Shown in pieces: positions 53,938 to 64,000 of a DNA stretch of 64,000 nucleotides (its first letter is position 1; each line of letters begins with the position of its first letter). A model generated the notes under the pieces. It searched no databases and was not told where the DNA came from. It saw only the letters and a program-made list of their open reading frames with translations. The stretch spans positions 310,001 through 374,000 of the forward strand of contig NW_026705575.1 of the NCBI RefSeq assembly GCF_029867415.1. Direction: 5' to 3'. This DNA comes from Vicia villosa. Its lineage: Eukaryota > Streptophyta > Magnoliopsida > Fabales > Fabaceae. Made by a program: the position numbers and the translations under genes.

Positions 53938-56900
53938 TGTCATACCCCAATTTTTGACCTAAGATACCACCTCATATCATAGCATATGCATCATTTGCAT
54001 CTCTAACAAAATTGCATAGCTTGTGTTTGCTACTTGTGACTCAGCAGGATTTAATCAGGAAATCACTCATCAGTGCAAATAACACTCAATTAGGGTTTTG
54101 TTCTCCCTTCATCTCAAATGAATCATCTTCATCAATAATCAACATTTGGTCCTCAGAGATTCATTTCAACAAGCTCAACAGCTTTGAATCGACTGAATTA
54201 GGGTTTTGACTGAAGACAGCACACTCCTGACTTTTGCTCAGAATTTGACCTAATGGCTTGGGACATGATATCAAGACCTCAAGTGCATCATTTTGACCTA
54301 ATCCATTGGCTCATAACATCTCCTACACAAAGATTGATCAGACAAATCCTCAGATCAGGGTTTTGAACTATCAGGGACCAAAATCAGGGATCACATTTGG
54401 GAAACCCTAAAAACCCCCAGGGAGTCAATCAAAGGTTTCAATCATCTTCAAATAATCCCTATGACAACATCTAATGGAAATTACATCTCAATTCAAGATC
54501 CACAGTCATCAATTTCATCAGGTCGACAATTAGGGTTTTTGACCTAATTCACTGAACCACTGACTTTTTTAATCAGGACATGGTGTCACAACTCAAATCA
54601 TGGCTCAATATCCTCTAATGCTTCAATATGATCCATTCATACCATTCATTTGGTGAGGGTAGCCTGTTTCATTTGAAATCTCCAGAAACGCGATTCGTCT
54701 GAAAAAGTCAACTGTACAAGAACACCTTTGACTTTTGGGAATTTTGGTCAACCATGACTTTTGAAGTTTTAAATCATCAATATATGATATGAGAAGTCAT
54801 TTGATCAAGAAAAATCAAGAAAATCAATCAAGAATCAAAAAGTCAAAAGTTTGACTTTCATACTTAGAAAATTTTTCTAAGTGTTTTTCATGGTTTTTTC
54901 CAAACTTTGGAGGGGAATAACTCAAAATTTCACCTACAAACTGAAAAAAACTTCCAACATGAAAGTTGTAGATTTTGATCCAATAAACAACTTTGACAGA
55001 TATAAATTTTTTCCATAAGATCAACCATTTAAGAGATATGGAGCTTCAAAGTTGGTACTTTTTGAAAACTTCACTTAAAACTTCATTTTTCTCAAAGTTC
55101 ATGGATCTTTTTCACCCATTTCCTTAAAGAGTTTGAAGAAACTTTCAACTAGGGTTTTGAAGTATGTAATATGAGCTTTCCAAAATGTCAAAGAGCATGA
55201 AAAAACATGGAGCATAGCTATGGTTTTGAATTTTGCAATTAGAGGTCATTATGCATGAAATTACAAGCCATTTTCACTAAGTTCAATACTATATGGCCTA
55301 TAATTCAAGTGATGACACACCAAAGCAATGATTGAATGATATTTTTTCTGATTTGAGATCAGAATGGAAAGAGATAAGAAGCTTAGAGAAATAACCATGG
55401 TTAAGTCACTTTAACCATATGCATTAAATGGTAAGATTCCTTTCTATCTCCAAATGCCAAATCATCACTTCTTGAAGCAAGTTGCAAAGTTCTGAGTTCA
55501 GAACTCTTGGCCTATAAATAGAGGTTCAACTCACTCTTCAAATCACACCAAAACCTCACAATTATAGGTTTTCTCTCTTCTTTCTTGAATTACAAGTCAT
55601 GTGTTTCAAAGTGAGGTAGAAAACTCAACCTCCAAACCTTGCAAGTTCTGAACAAAGTGATGCTTCCCACAACTTCTAAATGTCAAATGTGATGTGTTTG
55701 AATCACTCATACACCCAAAAACACCTCAAATCTCAGAATCACTACCTCACTTCCATAATTGCATATATTGAACCTTATCATGCCAAAATCCATACCAAGC
55801 CATATCTGTCCAAACTAACACTCCTAACACCATCCATATACTTCATATGAATGATCCAAACACTCACCAGCAATCTGAAACACCTCCATCTTCAAATTCG
55901 ATTCATACTTGAAGCAACTGCAGTTCGGGTGCCATGGCCATGCTCAGATGAATTCAGCTTGTTCCAGACATCCAGACACCTTCCATAATCATCATTGAAG
56001 CTATCCAGATTGATACAAAGCATCTGTAACACTTATATTGAAGAATCAAATCTCCAGTTTGGCCGTTTTTGAAGGTAAGTCACTTGAACTTCAAACTCTA
56101 TCATACATGCATCATAAATGAAAAACTGCCATGCCATCTTGTTTCTGCATATGTATGGATCATTAACCCTCAATCAATTGCAACTTATCATGCACACACA
56201 CGATTTCAGATTGAAACTCAAAATTAGGGTTCTTCGTGTTCATCAGAAAATTGATAGCCTTAGAGATAAAATAAATGCAATTAAATGATACCATCATGTT
56301 CCTGGTGAAAAATCGAGCAAGATAGGCTATTTACTTGATCCAAACAATTCAGTTTTCAGAATTTTCAAATTTGAATTGGGTATGTGTTCTTGGCGCCAGA
56401 TTTTGAAACTGAAATTAGAAATTGATTCAAAAATATAATTGATTCGTTGCAAATACTAAACAGACCACGCGCGTGGTCCAGTTGGTCATGTTTTTGAGTG
56501 GTGAGCGTGAGGTTGTGGGTTCAAACCCTTGTGGAGACAAAACCAATTTTTTAGTCCCTATTTTCTTCAATTTTCTTAACAACTTTAACTAATTATTTAA
56601 CTAATCAAATCAATTTATTTTTGCTTCATTTTTTGTACACTCTTTATTTAGCACATATATTTTATGAATATCAAAAAAAATCATCAAAAAATATTTATTT
56701 GATACATTTTTAAATAGGTTTAAAATGACATGTTTTAAGTATTTTTAAATACTTTAAAATATTATTTTTTTCATTTGATTTTTTCAAACATAATCACTTG
56801 TAAATATTTTTTTTGTGTGATCAAACCCTAATCACTTAGGTCTTAATTAAGCATTAAAACTTGTTTTAACTTAATTAAGTTGATTTCTTTTAAATTCAAA

Positions 56901-58850
56901 ATTGTTTTAAAACAAGCGATCACGATTCTTTTCAAAAACGATAAACCATTTCTTTTTGAAACTATTGATTAAATCTTTTTAATTGATCAATTGATTTTCA
57001 AAACGATGTGGGGCCTCTCGAATATTAGAGAGTGTAAGTCCCATTTCTTTTCTTTTTGTACAGTTTTTTAAACAATAAAACTTCTTCAAAATAAAACTTT
57101 TTCAAACAATTTTCAAATCATCTTTCAAAACAAACTTTCAAACCGTTTTTCAAACGACGCGTCTACTTTTCAAATATACCATGGGCCTCCATGTAGGTAT
57201 AAGTCCCAAGCCCTTTTGTACATACCCACTCCAGTACATGAAATTAGGTATTTCATTGTACGCTTTTGTACATATCTCAATCTGTTTTTTAACTTTGAAT
57301 AACAAACCAAAAATGAAGGTTTTTCTTTAAATCTTCCCAAAAATACCATGGGCCTCCATGTAGGTATAAGTCCCAAGCCCCTTTGTAAATACCTGTTTAC
57401 ATAGCTTTGAATAAATTCAAGTGGACCTCCCCGAGTATGAGTCCCGAGCCCCCGTGTATGCAAATGGATTATGCTTACAGGTATATTTCCTTCATAAACT
57501 CCATTATATACACACACTTTGTCATATATGTATAACTGTTCATATTTGTTCATGTACTTGTTCATATTTGTTCGTACTTGTTCATATGTGTGATTGTGTT
57601 ATATACTTATTCAACTTAGTACAACACTAGGTTCCCCATAGCCTCCTATTGGGCTTCGTGCAAAGAATCTCCCTAGTTTAGGTTAGGACATAGAGTATGG
57701 TTTCCCGGTGAAATCGCTCTAAGAGCTCAAACCAACTATACCATGCCTCCCCTTGGGCTTTGTACAAACGAGTGACCCTCCCATAGCCTCCTCTTGGGCT
57801 TACAATGCAAGGACCCTGGATTGTCCCTCCCATAGCCTCCTCTTGGGCTTACAATGCAAGGACCCTCGGATAGCCTCCTCTTGGGCTTCGTACAAGGACC
57901 CACGGGCTTCTTATAAGCATCCCCAATATCCAAATCAAATACCCTAGGAGATTAGACATTTATCATCTCTATGATAGGAGTATCTCTTCTATATCATCAC
58001 AAACAATCAATCAATCAAACTTTTTTGCCACAAGTCTGGCTAATCAATCAAACTTCTTTTTGCCACAAGGCTGGCTAATCAATCAAACCGTTTTGCCACC
58101 ATACTGGCTGATTAATCAAAGTTTTTGTCACAAGGCTGACTTCATTGAAACTTTTTCCACAAGGTTGGCTGATTAATCAAAACTTTTTGTCACAAGGCTG
58201 ACTTCATTGAAAGTTTTTGCCACAAGGCTGGTTAAACAAACAAAAATCAAACAGATGTATGTGATGATATAGATTAGATACATCTAGCATTTAGACGACA
58301 TTTGTCTATTTTCCTTTGCTTCCACTAGCATAAGTGGGAACTACGATTGCTCTGACTTTCTCAACATCCCTTTGAGAATACGTAGGCACAAGGTCGATCC
58401 TTGGCGAGCAAAACAAAACAAAAAAAAACCATTCAAACCTTAGCACCCGTAGACCCCGAGCTACAGATGCTCTGATTCCCTCTAAGGGATATGTATGCAG
58501 AGGATCGCGATGATCTTTGCGAGCATAATCAAACAAACACCTTAGGTCCCACCTATTTCACAAGAACCTCTCAATAACATGGAATGAAAAACAAAGCAAA
58601 GAAACCTATAGAGTACTATAGATACGTTGGGTGCTAATACCTTCCCTTCGTATAACCAACCCTCTTACCCAAAGATCTCTCTCCCCACTTTTAGGTTATT
58701 GCAGCTTTTTTCCTTTTCCTCCTTTGGAAATAATAAAAAGTTTGGTCGAAACAAAGAAAAATCATTTTTTATGAGCACTCGAGCCCAAAGAAGGCATCAG
58801 GTGTCTCATCCCACAAAAAAGAGGAACAAAACGGTTTTTCGCCCGCGACA
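53938..58850 (+). repeat. Element A, 3' LTR (4913 bp)
   Basis: Same length as the 5' LTR, with about six substitutions by eye. It contains the equivalent TATA box (55513), splice-donor sequence (56075) and tRNA-like module (about 56464-56538). It is followed by the target duplication AAAGG at 58851-58855. Confidence 0.97.
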
Positions 58851-58855
58851 AAAGG

Positions 58856-61376
58856 AATATCAGAAAACGTATAATAAAGAAAGGATAAGAAAAGGTCTTG
58901 CGACCAGAGATTGGGTAAGAAGTCGGTTACGCAAGGGGAAGGTATTAGCACCCCTCACGTCTGTGGTACTCCACAGAATCCACTTATGTTTGTTCTATTC
59001 TAAGGGTGTATAAATCTAAAGCTTAATGCTAAGGGAATGCATGCAAATGAATGAAAAGAAACACGGGGAAAATAAGGTTTATAAATAATTGTGCTCGCTT
59101 AGGCCCCGCGACCTAATGCCTACGTATCCTTTTCAGGAATCAGAGCGCCGTAGTTCGGCTCTTTAGTTTTTGTTTGTTTTTGTGTTTTTTAGTTGAACAG
59201 TTACATTCGCACTCCGCTGCTCGACCTCTGGAGTCTTAAGCTGGGAATGGAGCGGAAATAACGTGTCCGATTAGGAGAAAGAGTGCCCTGAAGGCAAGAG
59301 AAAGAATGCCTCGGAGGCAAGAGAGAAAAGAGAGAAGATTGGTTTGTGTTTTTTAGATGTAATTCCATGATGAACAAAACCCAATACAAGGCTTCGCATC
59401 ACTTCCTTACTTTGTTTAGGTCTGAGCCTTTATTAGATGTTTTAGATGTTTTTGGTTGGGTATTTTTTTTAGGGAATTTACTTTGCGATTCGAATCACAT
59501 AAAAAATGAATAATGATCGAGAAGCAGATTAGGGAATGAATCCCACTCACTTCTATCCCATTATGTAATGTTCCAGAAACAGATTAGGGAATGAATCCCA
59601 CTCATTTCTATCCCATTAGTTAATGTTCGAGAAACGGATTAGGGAATGAATCCCACTCATTTCTCTCCCATTAAGTAGTGACAAAGAAACAGATTAGGGA
59701 ATGAATCCCACTCATTTCTATGCCACTAAGTGATTGAGAAACAGATTAGGGAATGAATCCCACTCATTTCTCTATCACTTTCTTAATGTGATTCGCATCT
59801 TCCTTTATTAAATGTTTTAAAGTTGAAAAGAAAAAGAAGAGAACTAGCCTAAAATGAATAACTAGCCTAATGTCATGATTATACCTAATTGTTAGGATTT
59901 TAAGGGAAAAGACTAACCTAAAGGTTATGGAGATTATAGGTCCTAAATCTAAAGGAACAAACAAGTGAAATTACAAGCAAAAATTACAAGCAAAAATCAC
60001 AAGTAAGCATGATACAAAATTGGTACAAAAATTTGCTAAAAGAATGACTTGAAAATATAGCACAAAACATGAAAACAAATGATTTAAAATATAGTGCGAA
60101 ATGAATTAAAAGATACTATTTTTATATGGTTTTTATGAAGGAAATTGAATTACAAGTCAAGTAAAAGACTAAAACAAATAGCCTAAAACTACTATTTTTA
60201 GTGGTCATTTTATATGTCAAAAATTAGTATTAAAGCTTAGAAATGATGGTAGAAAATTAGTATCTTATCACCTAAAAGAAATGGGTAAAAAACTAATTAA
60301 ACCTAAATAAAAGATATAAACAGGGGGGTGAACAGTGAAAATGGGATTGTGAAGAGTAACTGGGCGCAGGGCCCAACCAGGATAGCCCAACAGAGTTTGT
60401 TTTTTGCTTATGTTTCCTCAGCATACCAAAAATGGTGCATATGGGCCTTCAGGGGGTGAGAAAGGCAGAATTCGGCCCAAGGTGTTATTGCTTTTTCTTC
60501 ATCTACCACAAGTGGTGATGAACGGGCCAATGGGGATTCGGGTTAGCAACTTGGTCCAGGAATTGGTGTGTTTGGTCCATATGAATATTATTCAGATTTT
60601 TATTGCTTTAATTAACAAAATAAAGAATCAAATAAAATAAAAAAAAGAAGAGGAATTTTAGGGTTATGTGGCGTTGTGTCGTTCCTAATTCCTCACGTTC
60701 CTCTCTCACACTAGCCTACGCCGGAAATCGCTCCGCCGTGCCGGAGACGGCAGAGCCCGACCCAAAGCTATAATCGAAGCCTCTATCTTCACTTATCTCG
60801 CCTCTCCCTCTCGTCTATGGCCTTAATTTCCTCGTAACCTCACTCTATCTCCCTAATCTGAATGGATCGCAAACCCTAAATCCGAAGAGAAAACCAAATA
60901 AACACCAATAGCTACAAATCCTAAATCAAGATCATGGGGAGAAAACTCGGAGATGCTCACACCACACCACAACATCAAGAACAGCAAGAGATGAAGAAGG
61001 AGGAGTCGATTCGAAGACTTACCTGGATGACGAATATGGCGACAATCGTTGAGGAAAACCGGAGGAGAGACTCCAAAGCTCTTCAGTGTGCGAAATAAAC
61101 GCAGTTGAGGAACTTGACAAATTCTTCAGGTGATTCTTTAGATTTCCACGCCTTCTCTTTGTTCTTGCTTGCGATATCTTCTTCTTCTACTATTCTTTTT
61201 CTGGATTTCTGTGTTTTCGTGATTGTCGCTGTTGAGAGTGCGTGAGATTATTGTAGTTGCAGGGCGTTTGAGTGTTGAAAGATGGAAGCTAAGCTCATTC
61301 CATTAAAGCTTCAATGAGAAGCTTTAATGGAGGTTGACGATGAGAGCTTTGAGTGTGGATGAAGAATGTGATTGAA

Positions 61377-61410
<34 letters not shown>

Positions 61411-63437
61411 AATGAAGATGAATCTCTGTGAACAATGGTGAAGAAGTGGTGGAGAGGAATGGAAGAAACAGAATGATGAAGGGAGGTTTGAATTTATAGA
61501 AGTGAAGGGAAGAGAAGTTAGTTACAGAGTGAGTTTTTGCTGTTAGATTGGAGGGGGGTTAGTTACATGTGGTTGGATTCTGTTATGTGGTTGTTAGGTT
61601 TGTTAGAGGTAGTTGGTTATGACAGTTACTAATTGGTTTTGACAGTTATGAGTTAGTTATCTTATAAGAATGGTAAATGTTAGTTGAAAATTCTGTTAGC
61701 ATGTGTTGTTATGTTAAGTCAGAAAGTTTGAATCAAGTAGAAAAGTCAGTTGTGAGATTGTTAGTAAAACAGTTAGTAATTAATTGAGGATACTTATGTT
61801 AGTAGGTTAGTTAAACAGGACTATTAGCAATTAGAAAGTGGTTAAGAAATTGTTAATTACAAGCCAAAGAAGTGATTCAGAACTGTTAGTGAGTCAAAAA
61901 ACGGTTAATAAACTAGTAGTTAGATATTAGTAGTAAAACTGTTAGTATGTTAGGTTAGTGAAGAGTTAACCCAATTAGTAAAATTGTAAAAACTGTTTAG
62001 TTAGTAAAAAGTATTTGACAGTTAGAGGTTGGAAAAGGTTAGTTGGTTTAAAGGGTTTGATGAATATTGGTCCAGTAAAGTATAACTGTAATAAGTTAGT
62101 GTAGGCTGCTGTATGGGCTTGATTGGAAATGATTTAAAAGTGAGTTTTTGTGCGGATTTAAATAGGGCCTGGGGTTAAAAACAGTTAGGAGTGTGTTGTA
62201 AACTTTTCTGTTAGAATGGGTTTTATGTGTGGCTGTGTGTGATATGGTTTGAATGCTGTGATGCATTTTTATTAGCTTTTCATCAATGCAGGGTTGTGTT
62301 GGTTATTTTTGTGAATTGGTTATGCAGCTGTTATGTGGTAATGGTTTGTATGATACTTTTCTGGTTTTGCTGCAGGTTTTGATGTCGCAATATGATGTGT
62401 AACATATACCGGGTTAATGTGTGGCATCAGTTTGGATGAAGATAGTGTTGCTGCAACATGTTATAACATGGCGGGAGGCTCGTATTCAGATGGCTGTTCG
62501 CAATTCTTCACCATTTCCTGAGGCAGCAGTACAACAGCATATCAAGACTAGGACAATGATGGTTTAGCTTAGATCTTTTGATGTAATATGCCTTGTAATG
62601 GATATGACTTTTGTTGTATGATCTTGGACACTTATAAATAATGGAGAATGACTTTTGTTTCCTTGTAGAATTTATGGATGAAGGATAAAAGCCTTGACTT
62701 TGAGATACTCTTAGAATAAAAATAGGATTTGTAATATCTTGTAATGGTTCTTGAAATTGTCTTGTAGTGATTTTGTAATGAAGTTTGGAAGATTGTAATG
62801 AATGGATTTTGTGGAGTTGGATATTTGAATATAATGTAGTGAATGTGTAATGATGGGTGCTGAATGTGTAATGATGGGTGCTGAATGTGTAATGATGGGT
62901 GCACACGATTTTCATAATTTTTGTATTAAAAACCATACAAAAGCAATCTTGAATTAAATTTTGACAAGTCATAATCTTAGGACCTGACTCCCATCCATTA
63001 ATCTTGATCACCAATTTGAATACATGAAATCATTTATTTGACTTCAAATCCAAATCAAACTTCAAGTTCACATTAACTCACTTTATAAACATCGAGTCAT
63101 AACCAACTGAGAGAACAAACGGTCGCCTTGATCATAATGATCATGTCACTTCTTGTACCGTGACTTTAATTAATGAATTGACGACCTCAAGTGTCATGAA
63201 TAGGGAATCTCAATTGACTTTCTCTTGATGAGGTCTGATAGAGAAAACCCTTATAACTGGGGGGTAAATAAGCCCATGATGAATAACCATATCAAGGTCC
63301 TAGCTTCTCAGATCCTCGATCCCATGCAAAGTATTAATTGATGACTGTATGAGTGTTAATGACCTAATTGAATGCAAATGAATGAGATATGTAAGCCAAT
63401 TAACAATAATTAGGTGGGCAAATTTTGGGGTGCAACA
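58856..63437 (-). repeat. Element B, 5' LTR, remaining 4582 bp (right of element A)
   Basis: Continues the LTR interrupted at 37874 and matches 27819-32395 with roughly 30 differences by eye, including an expanded AG microsatellite near 61380-61407. It ends GGGGTGCAACA, followed by the GGCAT duplication. On the minus strand it carries the functional promoter copy for B, with a CCAG|GTAAGT donor at 61026-61017. Confidence 0.92.
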
Positions 63438-63442
63438 GGCAT

Positions 63443-64000
63443 GTAACACTTTCAGAATTAAGATCTCTTCAACAAGTTCATAACATTCAGTTACCACATC
63501 TTTAGGGTGTTTCCTCCTAAGTCCTTAGTGAGGAAACCTTTGGTCTTCCAACCTAAATCCTAAGTCCTTAGGAACCTAAATTGAAACCAAGCCTTTATAT
63601 AATCAAGATTATGTGGTAATTATAGGGTATCCCTAGTCCTAGGTGATATCTACTATAATCAAATTATACACAAACCCTAACAACTACAGTCCTGTATTTG
63701 TTAGCCATAGATTAATCCTTATTTGACCGATAAAGAAAACAAGAAGAACATTGCATAATTTAACTGAAAATCATAAACCAATGTATTGACGAAATCACAA
63801 ATTCATCGTTATTACAAAACCAAATCAGGACCACCCCCCTAGCATTGGGGGGTTTAGCCTCTCATAATATTCAAGAAAGACAAAGTAAAGAATTTAGACA
63901 TTACAAAGATAATTGGGAACTTTGATCTTCAATGGTGTCCACCGTTGAATCTCTCCGTCTCCGAAACCCTTGATGAAGCTATCTTCTCTCTTCTGTGATT
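63443..64000. mobile_element. Fragment C, right part (continues beyond the window)
   Basis: Sequence resumes after the element B target duplication and is presumed continuous with 27512-27754. It is non-coding, with AAACCCTAAC-like and CCACCCCCCTAGCATTGGGG phrases (63830-63855) that are self-complementary around the C/G runs. No ORF of note is present. Confidence 0.4.

Larger units (their letters stand above)
37875..58850 (+). mobile_element. Element A: Ogre-type Ty3/gypsy retrotransposon, 20,976 bp, young, with pol deletion
   Basis: Two 4913-bp LTRs (37875-42787, 53938-58850) are flanked by AAAGG on both sides; the uninterrupted target is visible in the other LTR of element B at 27814-27818. 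The order is ORF1, gag-protease, predicted intron, reverse transcriptase, truncated RNase H fused to distal integrase, then a long structured 3' UTR. ORF1 plus a pro/RT intron is the defining organisation of Ogre. About six LTR differences by eye indicate a very recent insertion. Confidence 0.95.
27755..63437 (-). mobile_element. Element B: gag-only (TR-GAG-like) LTR retrotransposon, minus strand, carrying element A
   Basis: Flanked by the 5-bp duplication GGCAT (27750-27754 and 63438-63442). Left LTR 27755-32395, internal 32396-37810, right LTR 37811-37874 continuing at 58856-63437 after the inserted element A. Excluding A and its extra duplication, B is about 14.7 kb. The primer site next to the right LTR and the purine tract next to the left LTR set the minus orientation. 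The only large ORF is gag; there is no protease, reverse transcriptase or integrase, so it was mobilised in trans. Confidence 0.92.

Overview
The window is plant nuclear DNA dominated by very large Ty3/gypsy LTR retrotransposons of the Tat/Ogre type. Several features point to a large-genome legume, most likely tribe Fabeae (pea, vetch, lentil, Lathyrus): LTRs of 3.8-4.9 kb, an extra ORF1 upstream of gag, an intron between protease and reverse transcriptase, arginine-tRNA-type primer sites and minisatellite-rich 3' regions. The species is an inference; no species-diagnostic gene is present.

Layout. Positions 1-7.3 kb hold old repeat relics: a probable Ty1/copia-like 3' end (minus strand), a decayed chromovirus end with a 2.2-kb LTR (3920-6100) whose terminus was tandemly duplicated, and a CACTA-like terminus. 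Positions 7.3-16.2 kb are AT-rich and the only low-copy-looking part. They contain one intact F-box gene (13914-15152, minus), a decayed paralogue beside it, and a weak candidate for a small spliced transcript (8.4-9.9 kb). From 16.2 kb to the right edge the sequence is one nest of elements. A LINE ORF1-like relic (16214-16648) is followed by a CACTA-like terminus (16649), which is interrupted by element D (16806, minus). D is interrupted by retroelement-like fragment C (27512), C by element B (27755-63437, minus, TSD GGCAT), and B by element A (37875-58850, plus, TSD AAAGG).

Element A is a recently inserted Ogre. It has two 4913-bp LTRs that differ at about six sites by eye, ORF1, a 1341-residue gag-protease ORF, a predicted 372-bp intron that restores frame into reverse transcriptase, and then a deletion fusing RNase H to the distal part of integrase. 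Element B carries only gag (a TR-GAG-like non-autonomous element). Element D carries ORF1 with one nonsense codon and an aberrant gag that lacks capsid but has two zinc-knuckle-like domains. None of the three encodes a complete pol, so each would have needed proteins from a relative.

The most interesting signal is RNA-level. Immediately after pol, element A carries three tandem stem-loops with one fixed architecture: a 7-bp stem, an AAAA bulge, a 3-bp CCC/GGG-type stem, a GAAA-type loop and a GGCAAAAAT tail. The stem sequences differ, but every change preserves pairing. Recognisable versions occur in sense orientation downstream of gag in both B and D. In addition, ORF1 and gag start codons in A, B and D all lie just downstream of 3' splice-site-like sequences, and the A and B LTRs contain consensus 5' splice sites. 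This suggests a spliced-mRNA expression scheme broader than the pro-RT intron alone.
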